A stretch of DNA of 41,802 nucleotides from Terriglobales bacterium (GCA_035691485.1 DASSIZ010000058.1:1-41802); one strand, 5' to 3'. Shown: positions 8,316 through 16,683, numbered from the stretch's first letter. Numbers and translations: made by a program. The notes: generated by a model from the letters alone, not told the origin.

Positions 8316-8726
8316 TTATTCCCTGTAAAACCTGGCCCCGGCCAGCGTGGCGATGACCAGGGCCGGCAGAGTTCCAATCATCAGCGGGATAACAGTTCGC
8401 GGCGGAAAGAGCCCGAAGGAACACCAGGTCGCATCTCCCAAGCTGACGATAAACCACCAGGCGAACGCCGCGATGACGGCGGTTCTCGCGCCGCGGCCAT
8501 AGAGTGGGTATAAGGCGGCATAGAGCCAAACGATGGAGATGCCCTCCATGAGATCAAGCACAACGTTGTAAGCAATAAATCCCGGCGTGGGTTTAGCCAG
8601 GCGGTTATTGGGCAGAGCGGCGAAATCGCGGCCGAGCAGCGCGGTGACCAGGGAACCGAGGATCACCCAAACCATCCCGGCCACGAGTCCGCAGCCGAGC
8701 ACGCGTGACCAATTGATTTTGCGCAT
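8316..8726 (-). CDS. Four-helix membrane protein of unknown function (136 aa)
   Basis: Hydrophobic segments at about 8-30, 50-75, 82-97 and 108-130 predict four transmembrane helices, with basic residues (MRKINWSR at the start, RFYRE at the end) placing both termini in the cytoplasm. I recognise no family; similar small proteins occur in acidobacterial genomes. It converges with the PPOX-fold gene, the stops being only 4 bp apart with no room for an independent terminator. The start at 8726 follows a long leader with no strong Shine-Dalgarno visible. Confidence 0.6.
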   Translation of the reverse strand: MRKINWSRVLGCGLVAGMVWVILGSLVTALLGRDFAALPNNRLAKPTPGFIAYNVVLDLMEGISIVWLYAALYPLYGRGARTAVIAAFAWWFIVSLGDATWCSFGLFPPRTVIPLMIGTLPALVIATLAGARFYRE

Positions 8727-8935
8727 GGCAGCTACGGATTGTACCCAGATGGGTCAAGCATGCTTCGTACCTCATCGCCCGTCGCAAGCACTGCAAGGGG
8801 AACAACGGGTTTCCCCACTGGACACAGTCGACCAACGCTGCCGGTTCAGGGCGAACCCTGCACCTCTGTAACTATGCGCCTGCGATGCCCAGCACTAAAC
8901 TAGGGTGCGACGGATCATACAAAGGCGGCACACAG

Positions 8936-9316
8936 ATGAGAAATCATTGGGTCGCAGTATTTGCACTCGTCGGCTCGCTGTTCTTCACCTGCCCCGCCGT
9001 CATGGCGGATCACGGGCAGGGACACGGCAAAGGAAATCCGCACGCTGAACGTGACGGCGATGACGATCACGGCTGGGAGCATCGCGAAGGCTACGAGTAC
9101 CGGGTGTTCGAGCGCGACGCGCGCCCGCCGGGATGGAGTCATGGCAAGAAAACAGGGTGGGGCAATTGCGGCATGCCCCCAGGCCAGGCCAAGAAATACG
9201 GCTGTCGCAGTTACGTTTACGAAGGACGTCGGCATTTTTACTACCAGGACGAGAGAGGCCGGATCATTGTTCGCCGACCTGAAATCTCCGTCCACGGCGG
9301 CATAGACGTCCACTGA
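8936..9316 (+). CDS. Secreted His/Gly-rich basic protein, function unknown
   Basis: The 126-aa product has a signal peptide (MRNHWVAVFALVGSLFF, cleavage near AVMA-DHG). A His/Asp/Gly-rich stretch follows (DHGQGHGKGNPH, DGDDDHGWEH). A more ordered half contains RPPGWSHGKKTGWGNC, MPPGQAKKYGC and a Tyr-rich strand region. The two Cys may pair. The N-terminal part could bind divalent metal, but that is inference. I chose the ATG at 8936 because the signal peptide begins there; an ATG at 8885 would put 17 polar residues in front of it. It stands alone, convergent with ssb. Confidence 0.65.
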   Translation: MRNHWVAVFALVGSLFFTCPAVMADHGQGHGKGNPHAERDGDDDHGWEHREGYEYRVFERDARPPGWSHGKKTGWGNCGMPPGQAKKYGCRSYVYEGRRHFYYQDERGRIIVRRPEISVHGGIDVH

Positions 9317-9342
9317 TTGGTTTGCGAAAGAGCTTTGGTTGC

Positions 9343-9367
9343 CACCCTGGCAAAAGCAGCCAGGGTG
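9343..9367. terminator. Stem-loop, possible bidirectional terminator; dispersed repeat copy 1
   Basis: CACCCTGGC-AAAAGCA-GCCAGGGTG: a perfect 9-bp stem with a 7-base loop, 26 bp past the stop of the secreted-protein gene. The same hairpin with nearly the same loop is at 23970-23998. No T-run follows, so a terminator role is only suggested by position. Confidence 0.5.
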
Positions 9368-9472
9368 AGCCACCGGTCCCGCAGAAACTCACAAAACTTA
9401 GATTCCTCGCGGGCTCCTTCGCTCCGCTCGGTACGCCCGCTCGGATTGACAAATATTTGGCCAGGTTTTTCC

Positions 9473-9538
9473 GCAGGCCTGAAGGCCTGCGCCACCCTGG
9501 TGTGGCACGGTTTTCTGCAGGCCTGAAGGCATGCGCCA
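9473..9538. repeat. Two tandem copies of a palindromic GCAGGCCTGAAGGCCTGC unit
   Basis: Copy 1 (9473-9494) has the perfect inverted repeat GCAGGCCT-GA-AGGCCTGC. Copy 2 (9517-9538) has one base changed (GGCATGC). Both are followed by GCCA and preceded by a T-run (TTTTTCC, TTTTCT), so read on the minus strand each resembles a hairpin followed by A's and on the plus strand a T-run followed by a hairpin. Lying between convergent genes, they may act in termination. Confidence 0.55.
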
Positions 9539-9544
9539 ACCCGG

Positions 9545-9573
9545 GCTGAGAGCTGGATAGCAGCTGAAAGCTA
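9545..9573. repeat. Iterated-word element (AGCTGAAAGCT class) at the ssb 3' end
   Basis: GCTGAGAGCTGGATAGCAGC and TGAAAGCTAG contain GAGAGCT and GAAAGCT words with AGCT self-complementarity. It touches the ssb stop. The partner words occur upstream of ssb at 10091-10194. Confidence 0.5.
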
Positions 9574-10044
9574 GAACGGAATGTCTTCGTCCGTAATCTG
9601 GGTGCTGGTTGCGTGCTCGGGTTCGGGCTGGCGCTGATCGAAATTTTGCGCGCCTGCGCTGCGCGAGCGTCCACCGCCACCTTCTCCCATATCGCCACCG
9701 CCGCCGCCGCGTCCACCCAGCAGGACCAGGTCATTGACCACGATGTCGGTGCGATATTTCTTTTGCCCGGTTTCCTTGTCGTCCCAGGAGTCGGTCTTGA
9801 GGCGGCCTTCGATGTAGATCTGGCTGCCTTTCTTGCAGTACTCGCCGACAATTTCCGCCGTTCTCTGCCAGGCAACCAGGCTGTGCCACTCGGTGCGGTC
9901 CTGCCAGTTGCCGTCCTTATCCTTAAAGCGCTCGTTGGTCGCCAGGGTGAACTTGGCCACGGGCGTGCCTTGCGGCGTGTACTTGACCTCGGGATCCTTG
10001 CCCAGGTGTCCGACCAGAATGACCTTATTTACGCTTTTCGCCAT
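9571..10044 (-). CDS. ssb: Single-stranded DNA-binding protein
   Basis: SSB coats single-stranded DNA during replication, repair and recombination and recruits partners through its C-terminal tip. The 157-aa product has the OB-fold start NKVILVGHLGKDPEVKYTP, the DNA-contact region TEWHSLVAWQRTAEIV, and EGRLKTDSWDD near 79-89. A Gly-rich linker (112-125) follows, and the tail ends in DEDIPF, the partner-binding hexapeptide. The ATG at 10044 has CAGGAG six bases upstream. It is flanked on both sides by iterated-word elements of the same class and is not in an obvious operon. Confidence 0.97.
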   Translation of the reverse strand: MAKSVNKVILVGHLGKDPEVKYTPQGTPVAKFTLATNERFKDKDGNWQDRTEWHSLVAWQRTAEIVGEYCKKGSQIYIEGRLKTDSWDDKETGQKKYRTDIVVNDLVLLGGRGGGGGDMGEGGGGRSRSAGAQNFDQRQPEPEHATSTQITDEDIPF

Positions 10045-10090
10045 GAAATGCTCCTGAAGAATGCGGTTGGAAGCGGCCAGTGTAGCAGAG

Positions 10091-10194
10091 CTGTCAGCGA
10101 TCAGCCATCAGCATTCAGCCGAGGCGGCCCGCCACCAGCGTTGCCAGCAGAAGCGCCGTAAGCTGACCGCCGAAAGCTGATAGCTGAAAGCTAC
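10091..10194. repeat. Iterated-word foldback element (CAGCTTTCAG / CTGAAAGCTG class)
   Basis: Left arm (10091-10120) CTGTCAGCGATCAGCCATCA, continuing GCATTCAGCC. Right arm (10161-10194) AGCTGACCGCCGAAAGCTGA, continuing TAGCTGAAAGCT. About 40 bp of unrelated GC-rich sequence separate them. TCAGC words on the left match GCTGA words on the right. It lies about 45 bp upstream of the ssb start, in the divergent interval with the dehydratase gene. Confidence 0.7.
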
Positions 10195-10196
10195 AC

Positions 10197-10412
10197 TTGT
10201 CACATTTTTGTCCGTAAGTTGCTGAAAAGTCGCAGTCGTGCCGCTCCGCTCGGCTCACCACTCCGCCGCTTGACCGCGATTTTCCCCCGTTCGACACAAT
10301 CCATTCTTCGTTCCTGTTTCGGACCCTGAGAATGGTCAGCGCCCGAAGCATGCCCAGGTGAGGATGGCAGAGGGCAACTCGGCACACCCCTATCCGGGGC
10401 GAAGGTGAGGAA
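10197..10412 (+). other. Long leader of the dehydratase operon; no assigned motif
   Basis: The 368-bp interval between the ssb and dehydratase starts holds the foldback element at 10091-10194 and then this 216-bp stretch. A weak promoter-like pair TTGACC (10270) and CACAAT (10295) has a 19-bp spacer. Downstream are local hairpin possibilities (ACCCTGAGAATGGTC, GCCCAGG, GGCAGAGGGCAACTC) and a Shine-Dalgarno GGTGAGGAA before the ATG. I could not match it to a known riboswitch class. Confidence 0.35.
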
Positions 10413-12188
10413 ATGAGCACATCTACGCAGATTCCTGCCAGCGGTCAAGGCTTAGTGCAGATTTCATCGCTCGAGGACATGATCCGCCAGCGTGTTGCCG
10501 AAGAGCGCGCGCGCCTGGAAAAAGAGGCGGGCGTGGTTCACAAGCAGGTACACCACTTCCATAAGCCCATTGAGCACACCTTCACCAAGGAGCAGCGACA
10601 CAAGACCACGCTGCTTTTTGGCGGCCTGACGTGGAAGCACGAAAAGCTGATCCACGGCGCCCTGGAGGGCCTTGGTTACCGCTGCGAAGTGGTGCCGGTG
10701 CCCGACGTCAAAGCTTTCCAGTTGGGCAAGGAATACGGCAACAACGGCCAGTGCAATCCGACCTATTTCACGGTCGGAAACCTGGTGCAGTACCTGCAGA
10801 AGCTGGAGGAATCCGGCGTCCGGCGAGAAGACCTGCTGAACAACTACATCTTCCTCACCGCCGGCGCGTGCGGGCCGTGCCGCTTCGGGATGTACGAAGC
10901 CGAGTACCGGCTGGCGCTGCGCAATGCCGGTTTTGACGGCTTCCGGGTGATGTTGTTCCAGCAGTCCGGCGGCCTGAACCAGAGCGAAGCCGAAGCCGGG
11001 CTGTGCATGAACCTGGACTTCTTCCTCAACCTGCTGAACGCGATGAACATGGGCGACGTGATCAACGAGATCGCGCACCAGATCCGTCCGTTCGAGGTCA
11101 ATGCCGGCGAAACCGATGCCATCCTGGACGAGTGCGTCGACTACATGCACGAAGTCTTAAAGAAGAAGTCACCGTGGTCAATCGAGGGAGCGTTGGGCAA
11201 GCTTGGGCAGAAGATCCCGATGAAGGGGACGGTCGAGTACCTTGGCAAGTTCCTGAACCAGCTCTACAGCGACGACTACGTGACCGCGTTGAACCACGTT
11301 CGCGACCGCTTTAACACCATCAAGGTAGACCGGCTGAGGGTGAAGCCGATCGTGAAGATCACGGGCGAGTTCTGGGCGCAGACTACCGAAGGCGACGGCA
11401 ACTTCAACATGTTCCCGTTCCTGGTGAGGGAGGGCGCGCAGATCATCGTGGAGCCGGTCGGCACCTGGATCATGTACATGATCCACCAGGTAGTGCAGAA
11501 GATCCGGGACACCAAGGGCCTGGAAGAAGGCGCGGTCCTGCCTCCGGCGTGGCGCCTGGACAAGCAGGCGAAGATCGAACTGAACTACCGGCAGAAGCTG
11601 GCCAAGCTGAAGGTGGCGGAAGTCATCTTCGCGCGCGAGTACCACAAGATCATTGACTCGCTGGGTGGCACGGCACACCGGCTGGTGAACCAGTACGAAC
11701 TGCAGCGCCTCGGACATCCTTATTACAACTCGCGCGCCGGCGGCGGCGAAGGCCACCTGGAAGTGGCGAAGAACATTTATTACTCAAACAAGGAACTGTG
11801 CCACATGGTGCTTTCGCTGAAGCCGTTCGGCTGCATGCCGTCGACCCAATCGGACGGAGCGCAGTCGGCGGTGGTGGCGCATTACAAGGACATGATCTTC
11901 CTGCCCATCGAAACTTCGGGTGAAGGCGAGATCAACGCCCACAGCCGGGTCCAGATGGCGCTCGGGGAGGCGAAGGCGAAGGCGAAGATCGAGATGAAGG
12001 AAGTGCTGGGGAAGGTCGGCAAGACCGCCGACGAACTGCACGCCTTCGTGGAAGCGCATCCGGAAATGCAGGCGGCGCTGTACAAGGTGCCGAAGTACAA
12101 GGGCGTGATCGGCACGGCGCCGAATTTCGCCATCCACGTCGCCGAGAAGATGGGCGCGCAAGTGCCGTACCACCAGGAAGCTCATTAG
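10413..12188 (+). CDS. 2-hydroxyacyl-CoA dehydratase D-component-like (HgdB/double-cubane-type) protein
   Basis: The 591-aa cytoplasmic protein resembles the HgdB-like C-terminal module of large activase/dehydratase proteins. After an N-terminal helix and a His-rich loop (about 43-55), the core starts at KTTLLFGGLTWKHEKLIHGA. Candidate cluster ligands are Cys114 (NNGQCNPTYF) and Cys153/Cys156 (GACGPCRFG), with Cys463 and Cys474 in the conserved end motif PFGCMPSTQSDG. In this family, radical dehydration or ATP-driven reduction needs a one-electron activase. That partner is encoded by the next gene 88 bp downstream. Substrate is unknown; the split into a separate subunit differs from the common single-chain form of about 1400 aa. 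The ATG at 10413 has GGTGAGGAA just upstream. Confidence 0.8.
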   Translation: MSTSTQIPASGQGLVQISSLEDMIRQRVAEERARLEKEAGVVHKQVHHFHKPIEHTFTKEQRHKTTLLFGGLTWKHEKLIHGALEGLGYRCEVVPVPDVKAFQLGKEYGNNGQCNPTYFTVGNLVQYLQKLEESGVRREDLLNNYIFLTAGACGPCRFGMYEAEYRLALRNAGFDGFRVMLFQQSGGLNQSEAEAGLCMNLDFFLNLLNAMNMGDVINEIAHQIRPFEVNAGETDAILDECVDYMHEVLKKKSPWSIEGALGKLGQKIPMKGTVEYLGKFLNQLYSDDYVTALNHVRDRFNTIKVDRLRVKPIVKITGEFWAQTTEGDGNFNMFPFLVREGAQIIVEPVGTWIMYMIHQVVQKIRDTKGLEEGAVLPPAWRLDKQAKIELNYRQKLAKLKVAEVIFAREYHKIIDSLGGTAHRLVNQYELQRLGHPYYNSRAGGGEGHLEVAKNIYYSNKELCHMVLSLKPFGCMPSTQSDGAQSAVVAHYKDMIFLPIETSGEGEINAHSRVQMALGEAKAKAKIEMKEVLGKVGKTADELHAFVEAHPEMQAALYKVPKYKGVIGTAPNFAIHVAEKMGAQVPYHQEAH

Positions 12189-12190
12189 CA

Positions 12191-12262
12191 ACGTTTCACG
12201 TTTCAAGTTTCATGTTTCACGTGTCCGCAGCCACGTGAAACGCGAAACGAGAAACCTCGAAA
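12191..12262. repeat. Iterated-word foldback element (TGAAAC class) inside the dehydratase operon
   Basis: Left arm (12191-12222) ACGTTTCACGTTTCAAGTTT plus CATGTTTCACGTG. Right arm (12231-12262) CACGTGAAACGCGAAACGAG plus AAACCTCGAAACG. Only 8 bp lie between, so a hairpin of about 30 bp per arm with mismatches is likely. It fills the gap between the two subunit genes and ends five bases before the Shine-Dalgarno of the second. Confidence 0.8.
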
Positions 12263-12276
12263 CGCTGAGAGGACAA

Positions 12277-15200
12277 ATGCCCGGACTGACCGAAAAGGCT
12301 GACCCGCAGAAAAAGTACGACCAGCTCTGGATGGGGTTGGATGTTGGTTCCACCACCGTCAAGGTCGTCATCATTGACGGCAACACCGACGACATCCTGT
12401 GGGCGGACTACCAGCGCCACGAGACCAAGCAGCCGGAGAAGGCCATCGAGATGCTGAAAGCCATCTCCGCCGACTTCCCCAACACGCCGACGGAGAATTT
12501 CCGGGCGTTCATCACCGGGTCGGGCGGCTCGGGGATCGCCAAGCACATTGGCGCGAAGTTCGTGCAGGAAGTCAACGCGGTTTCGCTGGCGGTAGAAAAG
12601 CTTTACCCGCAGTGCGGGTCGGTCATCGAGCTTGGCGGACAGGACGCCAAGATCATCATCTTTAAGGAAGACCCCGAGACCGGCAAGAAGAAGAAGCTGC
12701 CGTCGATGAACGATAAGTGCGCCGGCGGCACGGGCGCGGTGATTGACAAGATCAATGCCAAGCTCCGCATCCCTTCCGACCAGCTCTGCCAGATGGGCTA
12801 CAAGGGTCTGAAGCTGCACCCGGTGGCGGGCAAGTGCGGGGTGTTTGCCGAGACCGACATCAACGGCCTGCAGAAGCAGGGCGTCCCTCCCGATGAGCTG
12901 ATGGCGTCGCTGTTTGAGTCCATCGTGCAGCAGAACCTGTCAGTTTTGACGCGCGGCAACACGCTGCGCCCGGTGGTTCTCCTGCTGGGCGGGCCGAATT
13001 GCTACATCAAGGGCATGCGCGATTGCTGGAAAGTGAACATCCCGAAGATATGGGAAGAGCGCAATTACCCGCTGCCCGAGGGCGTGAACCCAGAAGAGCT
13101 GATCACCACGCCTGACAATGCGCAGTACTTTGCCTGCATCGGAGCGGTGGAGTACGGCAAGTCGGAGGATCCGGGCATCGGCCTCTATACCGGGTTCGAA
13201 AAGCTGGAGTGGTATATCACCGAGGGCCGGGCGCAGGAGAAAGCGAAGAAGGGCGGAGCGCAGGCGCTTGCCAAGTCGCCGGAAGAGCTTGACGAGTTCA
13301 AGACGAAATACACCAAGAAGAAATTTATTGCGAGCACGTTCCAGCCCGGGCAGGTGGTGGAAGGCTTCATCGGGATCGACGGCGGGTCGACCTCGACGAA
13401 GGCGGTGCTGGTGGACAAGGACCGCAACGTGCTGTGCAAGACCTACCAGCTCTCGAAGGGAAACCCGATCGAAGACACGCAAGAAGTGGTGGCAAAAGTA
13501 GCCAAGCAGGTCAGCGATCAAGGGGCAACCCTTAAAGTGTTAGGTGTAGGAACGACCGGCTACGCCAAGGACATCCTGAAGGACGCCGTGGGGGCCGACG
13601 TGGCGCTGGTGGAAACCGTCGCGCACACCCAGGCTGCGCTTCACTTCTACGCCGACGCGGACGTAATCTGCGACGTGGGCGGCCAGGACATCAAGATCAT
13701 CATCCTGAAAGATGGGCGGGTGAAGGACTTCAAGCTGAACACGCAATGCTCGGCGGGCAACGGTTACTTCCTGCAGGGGACCTGCGAGAGCTTCGGCTTC
13801 AAGGTGGAGGAATTTGCCGACATCGCCTTCAACGCCAAGGGCTACCCGCAGTTCGGTTACGGCTGCGCGGTGTTCATGCAGTCCGACATCGTGGACTTCC
13901 AGCGCCAGGGTTGGAAGCCGGAAGAGATCATGGCGGGGCTGTGCAACGTGCTGCCGAAGAACATCTGGCTGTACGTGTCGCAGATTCCGAACCTGTCGGC
14001 GATCGGGCGCAAGTTCATTTTGCAGGGCGGAACGCAGCACAACCTGGCGGCTGTGAAGTCGCAGGTGGACTTCATCGAGTCACGCTTCAAGGGCAAGGAA
14101 ATCAAGCCGGAGGTGATTGTCCACCAGCACTGCGGGGAAGCGGGCGCCATCGGTTGCGCCTTTGAAGCGGTGCGGTTGTGGGAGAACGGCAAGCAGACGA
14201 CGTTCATCGGGCTTGACCAAGTGGCCTCGATCAGCTTTACCACCACGCGCAACGAAGCCACGCGCTGCTATTTCTGCAAGAACAAATGCCTGCGCACGTT
14301 CATCGATGTGACGACGATGACGCCGAACCCGAACTACAAGCCGCCGGTGAAGACCAAGGTGCCGCTGGCCGACGGCGCGCAGCGGTTGATCATCGCCACC
14401 TGCGAGAAGGGAACGGTGGAGAACGTCGAGGAGATGCGCGTCATCAAGGGCGACATCGACGCCATCAAGAAAGAAAACCCGAACCTGGTGGAGATCGCAG
14501 CCAAGGCGGCATTCAAGAGCTACGAGCCACCGGTGGTGGCCGACCCGCTGCCCAAGCTGCAATTCACGGCGGCGCAGAAGAAACGCGCTGAGCTGATGAA
14601 GAAGCGCTCGGAACTGAAGATCGGCATGCCGAAGGCGCTGAACATGTACTCCTGCGGACCGTTCTTCACCGCCTACTTCGAATCGCTGGGGGTGAAAGCG
14701 GAAAACCTGATCTGGTCGGAGTACACCAGCGAGCAGCTTTACAAGGAAGGCGCGAAGCGCGGCGCGATTGACCCGTGCTTCCCGTCCAAGGTCGGCATTC
14801 CGCACGTGCACAACCTGCTCTACGCCATTCATCCGAAGAAGCAGCTGGACATCATCTTCTTCCCGATGATCGATTCGCTGCCCACCTTCCTGGTGAAGAC
14901 GCAGAGCTCGCGCGCCTGTCCGACGGTGACGGCCACGCCGGCGTCGGTGAAAGCCGCGTTCACCAAGGAGTCCGACCTGTTCACGGAAAAGGGCGTGATC
15001 TGGAAGGACACGCTCATCGAGCTGACCGATCCCAAGGTCGCGCATCGCCAGATGTACGACGACTGGAAAGAGATCCTCGGCTTGAGCGAGGAGGAGAACT
15101 ACCGCGCCGTGGAGCAGGGCTTCCAGGCGATGCTGAGGTTCGACAACGAGATCATGCGCGGCACCGCCCGCGAGGTGCTGAAGAAGCTGGAACGCGAGGA

Positions 15201-15873
15201 CAAGCTCGGCATCGTGCTGCTGGGGCGGCCGTACCACAACGATCCTGGCATCAACCACGAAATCCTGGAGGAATTCCAGAAGCTGGGTTACCCGATCTTC
15301 TCCCAGGACTCGCTGCCGCTGGATGACGAGATCATCTGGAAGCTGTTTGGAGACGAAGTCAAGATGGGCGTGATCTCGCACCCGCTGGACGTCAGCGACG
15401 CGTGGAAGAACTCGTACTCGGAGAACACGACGCGCAAGGTGTGGGCGGCGAAGTATATCGCGCGCCACCCGAACCTGGTGGCGCTGGAGCTTTCCAGCTT
15501 CAAGTGCGGCCACGACGCGCCGATCTACACGGTGATCGAGGAAGTCGTGGAGCACTCCGGCACACCATACTTCTGCTTCAAGGACATCGACGAGAACAAG
15601 CCGACCGGGTCGATCAAGATCCGGGTCGAAACCATCGGCTACTTCCTGAAGCGCTACCGCGAAGACATGGTGCGCAACAACCAGAAGCAGCTTACGGTGG
15701 AAGAGCAGCTCAAGCAATTCGAGCAGCGCCTGCGTCACGAATTAACTTTGGCCGCCAGTGTCGGCTCCAAGGCGGGTTGCTGTGGCACGGAAGAAACAGC
15801 ACCCGCGGAGCTGATATCGATCGCCGGCGCGGAGCAGCCGTCGCAGGACATGGTGGAAATGGCGGGAGACTGA
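12277..15873 (+). CDS. Tandem acyl-CoA dehydratase activase / DUF2229 protein (BcrA/BadF/HgdC-type ATPase, two copies)
   Basis: The 1198-aa protein carries two ASKHA ATPase domains. The first (about 16-295) has GLDVGSTTVK, ELGGQDAKII and the cluster-bridging cysteines Cys148 (NDKCAGGTG) and Cys187 (KCGVFAETD). The second (about 362-630) has GIDGGSTSTKA, DVGGQDIKII, Cys491 (NTQCSAGNG) and Cys530 (GCAVFMQSD). A Cys motif C-x2-C-x3-C (664-671) leads into the DUF2229 part, with YSCGPFF and DPCFPSKVG. Homologous HgdC dimers hold one [4Fe-4S] between subunits and use ATP to push electrons into the dehydratase; with both domains in one chain, the pair may be internal. I chose the ATG at 12277 (GAGAGGA upstream); an in-frame GTG at 12235 lies inside the repeat. 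It is coupled to the preceding HgdB-like gene. Confidence 0.87.
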   Translation: MPGLTEKADPQKKYDQLWMGLDVGSTTVKVVIIDGNTDDILWADYQRHETKQPEKAIEMLKAISADFPNTPTENFRAFITGSGGSGIAKHIGAKFVQEVNAVSLAVEKLYPQCGSVIELGGQDAKIIIFKEDPETGKKKKLPSMNDKCAGGTGAVIDKINAKLRIPSDQLCQMGYKGLKLHPVAGKCGVFAETDINGLQKQGVPPDELMASLFESIVQQNLSVLTRGNTLRPVVLLLGGPNCYIKGMRDCWKVNIPKIWEERNYPLPEGVNPEELITTPDNAQYFACIGAVEYGKSEDPGIGLYTGFEKLEWYITEGRAQEKAKKGGAQALAKSPEELDEFKTKYTKKKFIASTFQPGQVVEGFIGIDGGSTSTKAVLVDKDRNVLCKTYQLSKGNPIEDTQEVVAKVAKQVSDQGATLKVLGVGTTGYAKDILKDAVGADVALVETVAHTQAALHFYADADVICDVGGQDIKIIILKDGRVKDFKLNTQCSAGNGYFLQGTCESFGFKVEEFADIAFNAKGYPQFGYGCAVFMQSDIVDFQRQGWKPEEIMAGLCNVLPKNIWLYVSQIPNLSAIGRKFILQGGTQHNLAAVKSQVDFIESRFKGKEIKPEVIVHQHCGEAGAIGCAFEAVRLWENGKQTTFIGLDQVASISFTTTRNEATRCYFCKNKCLRTFIDVTTMTPNPNYKPPVKTKVPLADGAQRLIIATCEKGTVENVEEMRVIKGDIDAIKKENPNLVEIAAKAAFKSYEPPVVADPLPKLQFTAAQKKRAELMKKRSELKIGMPKALNMYSCGPFFTAYFESLGVKAENLIWSEYTSEQLYKEGAKRGAIDPCFPSKVGIPHVHNLLYAIHPKKQLDIIFFPMIDSLPTFLVKTQSSRACPTVTATPASVKAAFTKESDLFTEKGVIWKDTLIELTDPKVAHRQMYDDWKEILGLSEEENYRAVEQGFQAMLRFDNEIMRGTAREVLKKLEREDKLGIVLLGRPYHNDPGINHEILEEFQKLGYPIFSQDSLPLDDEIIWKLFGDEVKMGVISHPLDVSDAWKNSYSENTTRKVWAAKYIARHPNLVALELSSFKCGHDAPIYTVIEEVVEHSGTPYFCFKDIDENKPTGSIKIRVETIGYFLKRYREDMVRNNQKQLTVEEQLKQFEQRLRHELTLAASVGSKAGCCGTEETAPAELISIAGAEQPSQDMVEMAGD

Positions 15874-15898
15874 GAGAGTCGGTCAGGCGGTCAGTAAA
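15874..15898. repeat. Iterated-word stretch (GGTCAGTC class), one arm
   Basis: GAGAGTCGGTCAGGCGGTCAG: GGTCAG twice in 15 bp directly after the activase stop. Related words build the elements at 17002, 29425 and 40307. Confidence 0.4.
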
Positions 15899-15923
15899 GC
15901 CCCCATCATTGACGGTCCTGGGC

Positions 15924-15962
15924 GGCATGGCTCAAGCCGTGCCCTACCCAAAACTGTTTTTT
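15924..15962 (+). terminator. Rho-independent-type terminator after the activase gene
   Basis: GGCATGGC-TCAA-GCCGTGCC makes an 8-bp stem (one G-T pair) with a 4-base loop at 15924-15943, followed about 13 bases later by TTTTTT (15957-15962). It sits 50 bp past the stop of the two-gene operon. The gap before the T-run is longer than ideal. Confidence 0.55.
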
Positions 15963-16028
15963 ACATCTTTTAACCCGCTGCAATTCTGCCTCTTGCTAGA
16001 CTGACGTCTTACGAGGGGAGGAGGAATT

Positions 16029-16508
16029 ATGGCAACCGCGTCCACTAAAGCCCACTACGTTCCCGCCGGGTATCACACCGCGACCCCGTACCTGATGATC
16101 AGCAAGGGCAAGGCGGCCCAAGCGCTGGACTGGTACCGGGAGGTGTTCGGAGCGGCGGAAGTGATGCGCTTTCCGATGCCGGACGGCCGCATCGGGCACG
16201 CTGAGACCCAGATCGGGGACTCCCATATCATGCTGGCCGACGAATACCCGGAAATGGGCTACCAGGGCCCGGAAACGCTGGGCGGAAGCCCGGGGTTGAT
16301 CATGCTGTACGTCGAAAACGTCGATTCGGTGTTCAAGAGAGCGATCGAGCATGGCGCCAAGGTCAAGCAAGAGGTGAAAGATCAGTTCTACGGAGACCGC
16401 AACGGCACCATTACCGATCCGTTCGGGCATCACTGGACGCTCTCGACGCACTTCGAGGATGTCACTCCCGAAGAGATGAAGCGCCGCATGGCGTCCATGC
16501 AGAAGTAA
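16029..16508 (+). CDS. VOC-superfamily (glyoxalase/PhnB-like) protein
   Basis: The 159-aa protein has the two beta-alpha-beta-beta-beta modules of the vicinal oxygen chelate fold. The first runs TPYLMISKGKAAQALDWYRE to GRIGHAETQIGDSHIMLADE; the second GLIMLYVENVDSVFKRAIEHG to FYGDRNGTITDPFGHHWTLS. The DPFGHHW and DRNGTITDP motifs are typical of the PhnB/YfhN-like subgroup, which has no settled enzymatic role. It is not glyoxalase I by sequence. The ATG has a strong Shine-Dalgarno (GGGGAGGAGG) seven bases upstream, so translation should be efficient. It is monocistronic, bounded by hairpins at 15924 and 16539. Confidence 0.85.
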   Translation: MATASTKAHYVPAGYHTATPYLMISKGKAAQALDWYREVFGAAEVMRFPMPDGRIGHAETQIGDSHIMLADEYPEMGYQGPETLGGSPGLIMLYVENVDSVFKRAIEHGAKVKQEVKDQFYGDRNGTITDPFGHHWTLSTHFEDVTPEEMKRRMASMQK

Positions 16509-16538
16509 GGTCCAGCTCACCACCAGGACACCGATCAG

Positions 16539-16570
16539 CACCGAGGCGCACCGGGGAATCGGCCTCGGTG
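16539..16570 (+). terminator. Hairpin after the VOC gene, likely terminator
   Basis: CACCGAGGC (16539-16547) pairs perfectly with GCCTCGGTG (16562-16570) around a 14-base loop, followed by TATTTCTGT. It lies 30 bp after the VOC stop. The short T-rich tail makes it a moderate terminator. Confidence 0.55.
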
Positions 16571-16683
16571 TATTTCTGTGACCGCGTTGCCTCGTTTAAA
16601 CCAAGACCTGGATCGCGCCCTTTGTCCTACTGCGCCCGGCCCATCTTCCGCCATGAACCATCGACCACCGGCTCCAGCGCGTT

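Noticed and set aside
10327-10412. TPP-riboswitch-like CTGAGA in the dehydratase leader
   Set aside because: Only the short box matches; the second conserved half of the TPP aptamer is missing and gene content is not thiamine-related.
12235-12276. GTG start upstream of the activase gene
   Set aside because: Lies in the foldback arm and has no Shine-Dalgarno; ATG at 12277 has GAGAGGA and begins the protein just ahead of its first domain.
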